A stretch of DNA of 64,000 bases from Janthinobacterium sp. PC23-8 (GCF_002250505.1 NZ_NJGY01000001.1:1743968-1807967); one strand, 5' to 3'. Shown: positions 41,130 to 50,079, numbered from the stretch's first letter. The notes: generated by a model from the sequence alone, not told the origin. A program made the numbers and translations.

Positions 41130-42614
41130 CATATCGTTATACATAAGTCAGCCAAGCCCATCGCGCAGTGCGCGTAATGTTTCGGCTGCGGCGTGAACTT
41201 GACTCAATCCGCGCCAGATGGTTTTGACGCCGGGTTCTCCGTCGCTTTTCCGACCGAGGAAGCCGCCGACTTGGGCGATCAGGCGGACGATCTCGTTCAA
41301 GGTGGGCGGCGAGGCTGGCATCTTCTTCTTGGTCAGCAAATGGACGCCACGAATCTCGTCAGGATCGAAGAACAGCGCGGCATCGAGATCGGGGCAGGTC
41401 CTGCCCATCCGCATCAGAAAGGTGATGCGCCAGGCGACCACCATGAACAAGGCCAGCGCCCGCTCGATGCGGTCGATGGCCGATAGCTGCAGCGCTTCGA
41501 CCTTGCAACCATTTTTGATCACATGGAAATAAATCTCGATCTCCCAGCGCGCCCGGTACCACTCGATCAATTCGACGGCTTGCTCGACCGTCTCGATGGG
41601 CCGATTGGTCAGCAGGCGCCATTCGACCGGCTCGCTGCCGGCCGGCGCGCCCACTTCGCGCGCCACCACGCAGGTCACGCCCAGGCGCCCGCCTTTGCCG
41701 TCGGCAATCTCGACCTGCCGGGCCCACAGTTGTTGGCGCACAGCACGCGCCTTCTGATCTTCGCGGGCCGGCATGGTGAAGCTGATTTCCCCCAGGGCCG
41801 TACCGCTGCAAGTGTACTCCCACAGCTTTTCGCCGTCGTCCACACTGCGGTTGTGTGTGGCGCGCACCAGCCAGTCGGCCGGCGTGTCCAAGTCACGCGC
41901 GCGACGCATCAACGCCACTACGTCGGCCTCGCGGTCGGCCACGTACACCAGCCGTGTGCCGGCCAACGTCGCGGCCATCTCGGCCACGCGTTCGTAACCC
42001 TCGATCCAGCGCGCGCTTTCTTTCTGTCCGGGACGTACGCCGTCCTTGCCGCGCTTCGCGCGCGCCCACATCCAGGCATCGAGCACGCCGAGCGGTTCGC
42101 GTGTCGGCGTGACGGCGTAGGTCGGATGCAGGTACATGCCGCGCCGTGCCTCATAGTTCAGCGGCCCAAGCCCCTCCGCTTCCTGGCCGTTGAAATCGAG
42201 TTCGGTCGTGTCCTGGATGCACAGCACGACAGGATGGGCCTGCATGCGCTCGCGGGTACGCTCCCAATGCGGGGCCAGGATGGCCTCCCAAGACACATCA
42301 TCATTGGCGAGAAAGCGGTAGGCCGCGCAGGTTTCGCTCCAACTGTCGCAGGCCTCGGGAATGCTCGCCGTCGGCTTTGCCGTAAATCGTTCCATCAGTG
42401 TTCTCGCTCGTTTGTCGAGGCGAGCATCGCCCAAGTCCAGTCCAGCAAACTCTTGCTCCGTCCAGCGGCTCGATACCTTGGTCAATGCGTCACCCAAAGT
42501 CAAAGAGTAAACGCGATCTCGGCAAAGTTTACAAGCCCCTCAGGTAAGTCCTTGAAAGTTAACGACTTTCAGGGCGGCGCGTGGGACGCCTGCCGACTTG
42601 TGTATAACGATATG
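41130..42614 (-). mobile_element. IS4-family insertion sequence B
   Basis: Ends are CATATCGTTATACATAAGTC at 41130-41149 and its inverted copy at 42595-42614, differing by one base. One transposase gene is on the minus strand. The right end abuts the target duplication at 42615. Confidence 0.88.
41148..42503 (-). CDS. IS4-family transposase (element B)
   Basis: Encodes 451 residues. The DDE core is complete, with LCIQDTTELDFNG, VYVADREADVVAL and the YREK signature in YRARWEIEIYFHVIK. The frame is intact. The start is the first ATG of the frame; VSSRW ten codons later aligns with the start region of element A, so a slightly shorter product is possible. Confidence 0.93.
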   Translation of the reverse strand: MTLGDALTKVSSRWTEQEFAGLDLGDARLDKRARTLMERFTAKPTASIPEACDSWSETCAAYRFLANDDVSWEAILAPHWERTRERMQAHPVVLCIQDTTELDFNGQEAEGLGPLNYEARRGMYLHPTYAVTPTREPLGVLDAWMWARAKRGKDGVRPGQKESARWIEGYERVAEMAATLAGTRLVYVADREADVVALMRRARDLDTPADWLVRATHNRSVDDGEKLWEYTCSGTALGEISFTMPAREDQKARAVRQQLWARQVEIADGKGGRLGVTCVVAREVGAPAGSEPVEWRLLTNRPIETVEQAVELIEWYRARWEIEIYFHVIKNGCKVEALQLSAIDRIERALALFMVVAWRITFLMRMGRTCPDLDAALFFDPDEIRGVHLLTKKKMPASPPTLNEIVRLIAQVGGFLGRKSDGEPGVKTIWRGLSQVHAAAETLRALRDGLG

Positions 42615-42624
42615 CCCTATGGCC
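42615..42624. repeat. 10-bp target duplication, right copy
   Basis: CCCTATGGCC, identical to 39606-39615 and marking the right border of the double insertion. Confidence 0.93.
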
Positions 42625-42995
42625 TCTTCAGTCCGATTATTGAAATTATTTCCGAATGAAGGACCGACCTGGCTCTTTAATTCAATGGCGGCAACAAGGC
42701 GGTGATGATGGATCACCAACAGATCCCATTTCTTGGTCGGCCGAAAATAGCCTGGGAGCGTGACCAGAGAAGATCGCTGATGAACTTGGGCGTCGGACAA
42801 ACCGTTTGCGGCGACCAGATCCAGTATCAATGATACGAAGCCATCAAGATTCTTGCCAGCGGTAACTCCAACTCGCTCACCTTGATCTTGAACTCCTGCC
42901 TCAATCTGTTTTTGGCGAGCCTTCTCCCGATTTCCCCAAAAAGCCATAATGGATTCAGCTGCCTTTTGTTGATAATTTGCAAGATCAAGCGCCAT
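42615..42995 (-). pseudogene. N-terminal fragment of a PaeR7I-like restriction endonuclease
   Basis: It starts at the ATG at 42995 ([20 protein letters not shown]), 11 bases after the methyltransferase stop codon, and covers 127 codons up to the insertion. The PD-(D/E)xK catalytic residues are here: the Asp in [13 protein letters not shown] and the Glu-x-Lys in [20 protein letters not shown]. These match PaeR7I, which cuts CTCGAG. The IS4 pair interrupts the gene, so no full enzyme can be made. Base composition is visibly more AT-rich than the chromosome around it, suggesting acquisition by transfer. Confidence 0.9.
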
Positions 42996-43006
42996 GGTTT
43001 TTTCGA

Positions 43007-44538
43007 TCAGTGTGCAAGAGCTTGCCGCTCCTGTTGAGTTAAAGAATACAAATCCGCTGTCACCTCGTTGCATTCATCAATATCCAATGCAGTGGCCGCG
43101 TTGATCAGGCGCTCCCTCATGACCGGTGAGACACCGCTCCATATTGGCAGCCGTATCCTGCGCAAATATTGCGCCTGAAATCGCAAATACCCACCCCGCA
43201 TTTTCGTTGAGTAAGTAGAGATGAATAAACGCGCGATGTTGGAGAGCAGTACCGCTTGCAGTGCTCTCAAGTCCCAGGTATCCGACACAATAAAGTACAA
43301 ATTATGATGTGGATAGAGATTCCCGCTTTCAAAAGCGACCTGCGCCTCGCCACGGATATCCGGAATCAGCAGTTTGGGACGCGAAGACAGCGATGGCGTG
43401 ATGCGATCAATTGTCCTGTACCAGTTTTCGGGATTTTTTTTTGCAACATGCCTGCCCATGATCTGTTGCCGATGACCTTCAAGATAGCGGCGCAGTTTGG
43501 GGTATCTGCCCAGATCGACCAGTGGTCCTTCATCGGTAAATGGATTAATGACACCATAGCCGCGCCAGACCACATGACCACTTGCCAAGTCCTTCGCCAT
43601 TGCCAAAGGCAGCTTTCTATCCTCCTCAACATCCAATTCAGCAAACTTGCCGATGAATGCCTTGTCTGCGCCAGTTGCAACACCAATGCCGATCTTGCAA
43701 CCGACCTCTTCAAGGTTGGGATACTCAGCTTCCAATCGTTTGATGAGTAGCGTTTTAGCCGACAAATCAAGTATCCACGGTGCGCTTCCCGATACGATCC
43801 CTGCAATTTCACGGATCAAGGTATCGACCAGTACTGGGGAGTGAAAAGCAAGCGCCAAGGCGCTCAAACACGCTTGATCAAGCTGTGGACGCTCGGCGAC
43901 GCGGGTCGGACCGGGGCGATTCCTGGAGATGACTGTAATGGCAGGATAGGCACTCACCTCGGAATGAAATGCATCGGCATCGACCATATCAATGTAAGCG
44001 CGCAAGTGAAATTGCTGCGATACCAAGTCTCGCAATGGTCCGCCATATTTGTTCTTCATCCATCGATCTGAACAGATAAAGCTCAATTGCCCTTGATCTT
44101 TCAACAGGTGAAGCGAGCGCTCGATGAATGGCACATACAAGTCAGCCCTGTCATACAGTGTCGGGTAGCGGCGGCGGTACTCCTCCAGCAAAGGAGCAGG
44201 AATCAGTTCTTGTCGTACATACGGAGGGTTGCCAACAACAAAATCAAACTCTGATTGCAGTTCTGCCAGTAAATAATCTCCTTGCACCAGCCAGACGTGC
44301 GCAATACGCCGTGCTTCTTCCAATGAAAAGTGCGAACGTGTCAACAGGGCGACCACTTTATCTCGCGTGAGGACATAGCTGTCAGCATGCAGCTCAACGC
44401 CTCTTATACAGTGATCAATCGAGCCAATATGATCGCCTGACTGTTGGACGCGCAAACGTACGGCCAGCAGTCGTTCAATCGCCGGCAGGAGAAAATCGCC
44501 ATCCCCAAAAGATGGCTCCAGCAACGAAGTTTCCCCCT
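43007..44538 (-). pseudogene. PaeR7I-like N6-adenine methyltransferase, main part (5' end cut by an IS)
   Basis: About 510 codons remain. Motif I is [20 protein letters not shown] at the very start, motif IV is NPPYVRQ, and the C-terminal target-recognition part is intact, ending in [17 protein letters not shown]. The first 67 codons lie beyond an IS3-family element at 46131-46333. A frame from within the IS (TTG at 44560) could give a protein lacking the N-terminal motif X, probably inactive. With the endonuclease also broken, loss of modification would not be lethal. Confidence 0.88.
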
Positions 44539-44603
44539 GTGTCAAACTGTCGTGAGACAACTTCAGCAGTCTAATTAAAGAAGTTGCACACCCAGGTCAT
44601 AGA

Positions 44604-45074
44604 ATGAAAATCAGTCATCAGCAGCAGGATATCGATAACGCCGTATCTTTGGAGGGCGCCTCGCAGGGAGCCCGCAGGGCGAGCGTAGAGGCGCCCTCCA
44701 AAAAAGCCGACGCGGAGGTCGTCGCGGTGGCGCGCCGTCGCAAATTCACCCAGGCCTACATGCAGCGTATCGTGCGCGAAGCCGACGCTTGCACGGTGCC
44801 TGGCGCCATCGGCGAGCTTTTACGACGCGAAGGCCTGTACAGCTCGCATTTGAGCACTTGGCGCGCCGCCGTGGCCGCCAGCGACGCAGCGTTGCAGAGC
44901 CCGAAGCGCGGTCCGAAACCTGACCCCGCCAAGGCCGCCGACCGCCAGCTGGCGCGCCTGCAGCAGGAGAATGACAAGCTGCGCAAGCAACTGGGCAGAG
45001 CCGAACAAATCATCGATGTCCAAAAAAAACTTTGCGATTTGCTGGGCTTGCCCACGGCAGTGGAAGTGCCGTGA
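44604..45074 (+). CDS. IS3-family OrfA (transposase DNA-binding subunit)
   Basis: Up to 156 residues. The helix-turn-helix region is RRKFTQAYMQRIVREADACT and REGLYSSHLSTWR, followed by a leucine-rich coiled coil (LARLQQENDKLRKQLGRAEQII). The true start is uncertain: the ATG at 44604 lies before a large hairpin (44648-44702), whereas a GTG at 44727 after it has GGAGG 8 bases upstream. The stop overlaps the orfB start as TGATG, so orfB is probably translated by coupling or re-initiation rather than by frameshifting. Confidence 0.85.
   Translation: MKISHQQQDIDNAVSLEGASQGARRASVEAPSKKADAEVVAVARRRKFTQAYMQRIVREADACTVPGAIGELLRREGLYSSHLSTWRAAVAASDAALQSPKRGPKPDPAKAADRQLARLQQENDKLRKQLGRAEQIIDVQKKLCDLLGLPTAVEVP
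44648..44702 (+). promoter_or_regulatory. Long perfect hairpin at the start of orfA
   Basis: TTTGGAGGGCGCCTC at 44648-44662 and GAGGCGCCCTCCAAA at 44688-44702 form a 15-bp perfect stem with a 25-base loop. It contains a GGAGG sequence that would be hidden in the stem. In other IS elements such hairpins stop transposase translation from transcripts that enter from outside. That role is inferred here. Confidence 0.75.
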
Positions 45075-46096
45075 TGCAGGCAGCCATCGCACTCGTGGTG
45101 CCGCTGGGCGCGCGCGCCGCTTGCGCCGGTTTGGGTGTGCCACGCGCCAGCCTCTACCGCGCCCGCCAGGCACGTGTGCCGCAGCACACGGTGCGACGGC
45201 CGCGCCGCTCGCCGCTGGCCTTGGACGAGGCTGAGCGCGCGGCCATCCTGGCATTGTTGCATTCACCTGAGTACGTCGACGTCGCCCCGCGCACGGCCTA
45301 TGCCATGCTGCTCGACGCCGGTCTCTACTTGGCCTCGCCGTCGACCTTTTACCGCTTGTTGCGCGCCAGCAGTGGCACGCGCGCACGCCGCGACGAGCTG
45401 CGCCATCCCGCCTATGCCCGGCCCGAATTGCTGGCCACCGCACCGCGTCAGGTGTGGTCGTGGGACATCACCAAACTGAAAGGCCCGGCCAAGTCAGCGC
45501 ACTTCCATTTGTACGTCATTCTCGACATCTTCAGTCGCTACGTGGTCGGCTGGATGATCGCCGACTGCGAGTTGGACGCGCTGGCCGAAAGCCTTATCGG
45601 CACCACCTGCGACCGCGAAGGCATCGTGCCGGGAACGCTGACCCTGCACGCTGATCGCGGTGCGGCGATGCGTTCCAAACTGGTGGCCGACCTGCTCGTC
45701 GATATGGGTGTGCTCAAGAGCCACAGCCGTCCCTACACGTCGGACGACAACCCGTTCTCGGAGGCGCAGTTCAAGACGATGAAATACCGCCCCGAGTTTC
45801 CCGAACGCTTCGGTTCGCTGGCCGATGCGCGCGCCTTCTGCCAGGTGTTCTTTGCTTGGTACAACGACGAACATCGGCATTCCGGCATCGGCTACATGAC
45901 ACCGGCGGCCATGCATACAGGAACAGCTTTGGCCATTCATGCACAGCGCGACATGGTCTTAGAAGGTGCCTTCGCGCGTCATCCCAACCGCTTCAAACAG
46001 CGCCGTCCGCAGCCGCCGGCGCTACCCACCGAGGCCGGAATCAATATGCCAAAGAACACGTCAGGAGACGAGACCACAGCTAAAATTGCCCTCTAA
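45074..46096 (+). CDS. IS3-family OrfB (DDE transposase subunit)
   Basis: Encodes 340 residues from the ATG at 45074, which overlaps the orfA stop codon. The integrase core has the three acids in WSWDITKLKGP, LTLHADRGAAM and NPFSEAQFKTMKYRPEFPERF, in the usual D-D-35-E order. The HTH-like region (YVDVAPRTAYAMLLDAGLYL) precedes it. The frame is intact, so the element may still be active. Confidence 0.92.
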   Translation: MQAAIALVVPLGARAACAGLGVPRASLYRARQARVPQHTVRRPRRSPLALDEAERAAILALLHSPEYVDVAPRTAYAMLLDAGLYLASPSTFYRLLRASSGTRARRDELRHPAYARPELLATAPRQVWSWDITKLKGPAKSAHFHLYVILDIFSRYVVGWMIADCELDALAESLIGTTCDREGIVPGTLTLHADRGAAMRSKLVADLLVDMGVLKSHSRPYTSDDNPFSEAQFKTMKYRPEFPERFGSLADARAFCQVFFAWYNDEHRHSGIGYMTPAAMHTGTALAIHAQRDMVLEGAFARHPNRFKQRRPQPPALPTEAGINMPKNTSGDETTAKIAL

Positions 46097-46130
46097 ACTA
46101 TTTACAAAAACTGTCTCAAATAGTTTGACA

Positions 46131-46333
46131 CCTTCCGTTTCGTGCAGATCCATATCAACGGTATAACCGACCAGATCGAGAATGAAATCAACCACCACCC
46201 GCCGCGTAAAAATGGCTCCGCGTTCATCAGCACTACGGGGCGCAGCGACATCATGAAATACCGCCGTCGCATCTCCGAAACCAGACAGGGATAGCTGTTG
46301 CTGGGCATTTCTACGTTGTTTTACAAGTGTCAT
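46131..46333 (-). pseudogene. N-terminal fragment of the PaeR7I-like methyltransferase
   Basis: From the ATG at 46333 the frame reads MTLVKQRRNAQQQLSLSG, then APRSADERGAIFTRRVVVDF and ILDLVGYTVDMDLHETEG, up to the IS3 right end. RGAIFTRR corresponds to the AdoMet-contacting motif X region of such enzymes, and it joins logically to [11 protein letters not shown] on the other side of the IS. The start has only a weak ribosome site. The piece marks the 5' end of the restriction-modification operon, with methyltransferase first and endonuclease second. Confidence 0.85.
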
Positions 46334-46422
46334 ATAGGCTAGGCTTACCGGGCTATGCTTCCAGGCAGACTGAGGAAAGCAAACAGCGATTTTAACAGTC
46401 CGGCTGCCGTGCCACACCTGGT

Positions 46423-48594
46423 TTATCGCAGTTGCGAACGTCCCATCCCCGGCTGATTGGCCATCCAGTAATGCTGGAACGCCTGCCGGATATTGTCGCG
46501 CAGTTCGGTGTCGTCCCACGGCTTGGTATAGAAACGGTAGATGGCGCCGCGGTTGATGGAATCGAGCACGGCTTCGAGGCCCGTGTAGCCGGACAGGATG
46601 ATGCGGATGGTTTCCGGGTACAGTTCCTTGACCTTGCTGAGAAACTCGGTGCCGCACAGGGCCGGCATGCGCTGGTCGCAGATGATCACGTGCACGCAGT
46701 GCAGGGCCAGCAGTTCAAAGCCTTCGTCCGGCGTGCCGGCCGTCAGGATCTGGTAGCCGTCGGGACGCAACAAACGGTGCAGCGAGGACAGCACGTTGAC
46801 GTCCTCGTCGACGATCAACAGGGTTTGCGCCGGTTGTGCGGCCGGGTCATGGCCGGGCGGCAGGCCGGCGCCGGCGGCAATGATCTGGCCCAGTTCCAGC
46901 GCCGGCAAGGCGCGGCTGAAATAGAAGCCCTGGATTTCGTCGCAGCGGTTGCGCCGCAGGTATTCCAGTTGCGGGCGCGATTCGACGCCTTCGGCCACTA
47001 CGCTCAATTTGAGGCTGTGCGCCATGCTGATGATGGCCAGGGCGATGGCCGCGTCGTTGGGGCTGCTGGTAATGTTGCGCACGAAAGCGATATCGATCTT
47101 CAGCTTGTCGATCGGAAAGCGCTGCAGGTAAGCCAGGCTGGAGTAGCCGGTGCCGAAATCGTCGATGGCCACCTTCACGCCAATCTTCTTGAGCTTGCCC
47201 AGCACGATGATGGTGCGTTCGGCGTTCGACATCAGCGCCGTCTCCGTCAGCTCCAGTTCCAGCAATTCGGCCGGCACCAGGTAGCGCGCCAGCGCCTGCG
47301 TCACTTCGGCTGCCAGGTCGCCTTCGGCAAACTGCCGGCTCGACACGTTGACGGCCACCCGCACCGGCCCCACGCCCTCGTCGCGCCACTGCGCCACCTG
47401 GCGGCAGGCGGCCTCGATCACCCACGCGCCCACGCGCCCGATCAGGCCCGTGTCTTCCAGCACCGGCACGAATTCGGCCGGCGCCAGCAGCCCGTGGCCG
47501 GGGCGGCGCCAGCGCAGCAGGGCTTCCACGCCGCTGATGCGGCCGGTGCGCAAGTCCACCTTGGGCTGGTAGTGCAAAATGAATTGTTCGTGCTCGAGCG
47601 CATGGCGCAGCGCCAGCTCCAGGTCCAGCCGCGCCAGCACCTGCACGTTCATGCCCGCCGTGAAAAAACGGTAGCCGTCGCGCCCGGCCCGCTTGGCGCC
47701 GCCCATCGCCGTATTGGCGTACCTGACCAGTGTTTCCGGGTCCAGCGCGTCGTCGGGATACATGGCGATGCCGATGCTGGCCGTCAGGGTGGCCGCATGA
47801 CCGCGCAGGTCGAACGGCGCGCGCAGGGTGTCGCGCACCTGGTTGGCCACCGCCACGGCATCCTGCTGGTGGCGGCTCATGGTGAGGATCAGCGCGAACT
47901 CATCGTTGCCCAGGCGCCCGACCGTGTCGCGCAGGCGCACGCAGGCCACCAGGCGGTTGCTGAACTGGCGCAGCAATTCGTCGCCCAGCGCCGCGCCAAG
48001 GGTGTCGTTGATGCTCTTGAAGCGGTCGAGCGCAATGAACAGCACCACGATGCGCCACGATTTTTCCTGCGCCAGCTCGACCGCCTGCGCCAGGGTCTGG
48101 TAGAACAGGCTGCGGTTCGGCAAGCCCGTCAGACTGTCGTAATGGGCCAGGTGCTGCAGGCGCTCCTGTGCCTGGCGCCGCTCGCTGATATCGCGCGCCA
48201 CGGCGATCAGCAGCGCCCCGTCCGTGCCGGCGTCGGCGTCTGCGGCCTGCGCATGCCAGTGCCACTTCAACTCGACAGGAACCAGGCTCAGGTCGCGCCG
48301 CAGCAGTTCGCATTCGCTGGCCTGCGACGCCAGGGCGGCCGGCGCATCGGGCAAGCCTGCCGGCGGCAAGGACGGCAGCAGCGCGCCAGGCGCCAGCGCC
48401 AGCAGTTCCTCACGCGTATAACCGAGCAGGCGGCAGGCGCCATCGTTGACATCGACCAATGTCATGCCTGGCACGTCGAACAGGAAGATGGCGTCGCTGG
48501 CGGCATTCATCGCGGCGCGCAAGCGCCGCAGCCCGGCTTCCTGATGGTTGACGCTCAGCATGCGCGCGCCATGGCTAGCGGCCGGCTTGATCAT
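46423..48594 (-). CDS. PAS-GGDEF-EAL-REC protein, probable c-di-GMP phosphodiesterase
   Basis: Encodes 723 residues from the ATG at 48594, which overlaps the kinase stop codon as ATGA. A PAS domain (residues about 20-140) is followed by a GGDEF domain that is degenerate: the signature reads RLGNDEF and the metal-site region IALDRFKSINDTLGAAL lacks the first Asp and the His. The EAL domain looks active, with GVEALLRW, DDFGTGYSS, KLKIDIAF and EGVES. A C-terminal REC domain of RpfG type has the acceptor in VIICDQRMPALCGTEF. The kinase encoded upstream is the probable source of phosphate, giving control of c-di-GMP breakdown. Confidence 0.92.
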   Translation of the reverse strand: MIKPAASHGARMLSVNHQEAGLRRLRAAMNAASDAIFLFDVPGMTLVDVNDGACRLLGYTREELLALAPGALLPSLPPAGLPDAPAALASQASECELLRRDLSLVPVELKWHWHAQAADADAGTDGALLIAVARDISERRQAQERLQHLAHYDSLTGLPNRSLFYQTLAQAVELAQEKSWRIVVLFIALDRFKSINDTLGAALGDELLRQFSNRLVACVRLRDTVGRLGNDEFALILTMSRHQQDAVAVANQVRDTLRAPFDLRGHAATLTASIGIAMYPDDALDPETLVRYANTAMGGAKRAGRDGYRFFTAGMNVQVLARLDLELALRHALEHEQFILHYQPKVDLRTGRISGVEALLRWRRPGHGLLAPAEFVPVLEDTGLIGRVGAWVIEAACRQVAQWRDEGVGPVRVAVNVSSRQFAEGDLAAEVTQALARYLVPAELLELELTETALMSNAERTIIVLGKLKKIGVKVAIDDFGTGYSSLAYLQRFPIDKLKIDIAFVRNITSSPNDAAIALAIISMAHSLKLSVVAEGVESRPQLEYLRRNRCDEIQGFYFSRALPALELGQIIAAGAGLPPGHDPAAQPAQTLLIVDEDVNVLSSLHRLLRPDGYQILTAGTPDEGFELLALHCVHVIICDQRMPALCGTEFLSKVKELYPETIRIILSGYTGLEAVLDSINRGAIYRFYTKPWDDTELRDNIRQAFQHYWMANQPGMGRSQLR

Positions 48595-49820
48595 GCGGCT
48601 GCGCCCAGCGTGATCGAGAAAGTGCTGCCTTGCTGCGGGATGCTGCTCACGCTGATGCCGCCATCCATTAATTCCACCAGGCGCTTGGTGACCACCAGGC
48701 CGATGCCGCTGCCCTCCTGCGCGCCACCCTCCTGCCCCAGGCGGTTGAAAGGCTGGAACAACTGCGCCTGCTGGGCGCTGTCCAGACCCATGCCGGTATC
48801 GCGCACGCTGATGCAGACCCGGCCATCGGCCTGCACGGCGCAGCCGATGGCCACCTGGCCGTCGTCGCGGTTGTACTTGATGGCGTTCGACAGCAGGTTC
48901 AGCAGGATCTGTTTGAGCCGCGTGCGGTCGGCCAGCACCTGCAGGCGGCAATCCCCGGAAAACGTCATGGCGATGCCGCGCCCGGCCGCCAGCGGCGCCG
49001 TCATGTGGCGGCACTCTTCCAGCAGCGGCAACAGTGCCACCGATTCGAGCGACAGGCTCAGCGTGCCCGACTCGACCTTGGCCAGGTCGAGGATTTCATT
49101 GATCAAGGTCAGCAGGTGGCGGCCCGCCTTGAGGATATGGCCGGCAAACTCTTTCTTTTGTTCCAGGGTCGACGGCAGGCGGTCGGCGCTGAGGATTTGC
49201 GCAAAGCCGAGGATGGCGTTGAGCGGCGTACGCAGTTCGTGGCTCATCGTCGACACAAAGGCCGACTTGGCCTGGTTGGCGCTGTGCGCCTCGTGTATGG
49301 CCAGCGCCAGCTCGCCATTGGCCAGTTCCAGCTGCATGGTGCGCTCGTGGACGCGCATTTCGAGTTCCTGGTTCAGCCGCATCACTTCCTGTTGCGCCTG
49401 CGCGCGCTGGGCCGCTTCGCGCGCCAGTTCGCCGTTCGAACGTTCCAGCGCCTGCGTGCGCTGCTCAACCTCGTCCAGCATCTGGTTGAAGGAGTCGACC
49501 AATTGCGCCACTTCATCGACGCTGAGCTTGCGCGCGCGCCGCGTGTAGTCGCCCGTGTCGATCACGCTGCGGGCCACTTCGGCGATAGCGAGAATGGGCT
49601 GGATGATCACATGATCGAGGCGGCGCAGCAGCAGCCAGGCCATCAGCAGCGCTGCCACCGTCACCCCCAGCACGATGAGCAGATAGTCTGTCGGCAGCAT
49701 GCGCCGCGCGCCGTGCAGATCGTAAGCCAGAATGGCGCCGAGGGAAATCAGCAGCGTCATCAGCGTGCTGAGCAACACCACCGAGGCCAGCTTGTGGCGA
49801 ATCGAGCGCAGCCGTATCAT
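48591..49820 (-). CDS. Membrane sensor histidine kinase lacking a periplasmic domain
   Basis: Encodes 409 residues from the ATG at 49820; an ATG at 49865 is less likely. Two membrane helices (about residues 12-32 and 44-63) are joined by a loop of only about a dozen residues. HAMP (VIDTGDYTRRARKLSVDEVA) and a coiled coil follow. HisKA has the acceptor in STMSHELRTPLNAILG near residue 194 and the ATPase domain has GSGIGLVVTKRL. Relatives with the same N-terminal LASVVLLSTLMTLL-like helix carry a CHASE8-type sensor domain between the helices, which seems to be missing here. It is translationally coupled to the EAL protein. Confidence 0.9.
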   Translation of the reverse strand: MIRLRSIRHKLASVVLLSTLMTLLISLGAILAYDLHGARRMLPTDYLLIVLGVTVAALLMAWLLLRRLDHVIIQPILAIAEVARSVIDTGDYTRRARKLSVDEVAQLVDSFNQMLDEVEQRTQALERSNGELAREAAQRAQAQQEVMRLNQELEMRVHERTMQLELANGELALAIHEAHSANQAKSAFVSTMSHELRTPLNAILGFAQILSADRLPSTLEQKKEFAGHILKAGRHLLTLINEILDLAKVESGTLSLSLESVALLPLLEECRHMTAPLAAGRGIAMTFSGDCRLQVLADRTRLKQILLNLLSNAIKYNRDDGQVAIGCAVQADGRVCISVRDTGMGLDSAQQAQLFQPFNRLGQEGGAQEGSGIGLVVTKRLVELMDGGISVSSIPQQGSTFSITLGAAA

Positions 49821-50079
49821 GAGGCAGCCTGCAACAGCATGGGCCCGCCAGCCAGGCATGTGCACCTGGAAAAACCGTCGCCTGGAAGCTGATTCAATCG
49901 TGCCATGACAGTCAAGTAAGAAAGGTTGCGTTAAATCGCATGCCAGTCACCGTTTGACATGCTTGCAATAAGTGTAACCATTTTTCGCTGTCAAAGGGGA
50001 AACTTTTATATCCCGCCTGCGGCTTTTGCGGCACAGTGCGCTGTGCTACAGTCAACGCCTGTCCAACTCAACTGACACC

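Larger units (their letters stand above)
39616..42614. mobile_element. Pair of inverted IS4-family elements inserted as one unit
   Basis: Two related IS4-family elements in opposite orientation, with convergent transposase genes, are separated by about 11 bases (CCCTTCAACCC). Only the outer ends are bracketed by the 10-bp duplication; the inner junctions are not, so the two entered the endonuclease gene together, like a composite transposon without cargo. The outer ends share the segment TTATACACA. An alternative is insertion of one element beside the other followed by rearrangement, which would need an extra event. Confidence 0.85.
44539..46130 (+). mobile_element. IS3-family insertion sequence in the methyltransferase gene
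   Basis: It is about 1.59 kb with two ORFs in orfA-orfB order. The left end TGTCAAACTGTCGTGAGACA and the inverted right end TGTCAAACTATTTGAGACAG match over about 20 bases with one gap. If the left border is set at 44539 both flanks read CCT, a 3-bp duplication normal for IS3 elements; exact removal would then leave the methyltransferase frame off by one in a G-run, so a small error or a border shift is likely. Confidence 0.85.

Noticed and set aside
44560..44603. TTG start at 44560 for an intact shorter methyltransferase
   Set aside because: The codons before LLEPSF come from the IS end, not from the methyltransferase; the true 5' end is at 46131-46333 beyond the IS.
45032..45100. Programmed -1 frameshift between orfA and orfB of the IS3-type element
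   Set aside because: The junction has an overlapping TGATG that gives orfB its own start, so re-initiation explains expression. An AAAAAAA run at 45022-45028 is a possible slip site, but the coupled start is simpler.
46432..49548. Very long open frame on the plus strand opposite the EAL and kinase genes
   Set aside because: It is a by-product of GC-rich codon bias on the opposite strand; the translation is His/Arg/Gln-rich with no domains, while the minus strand has complete known domains.
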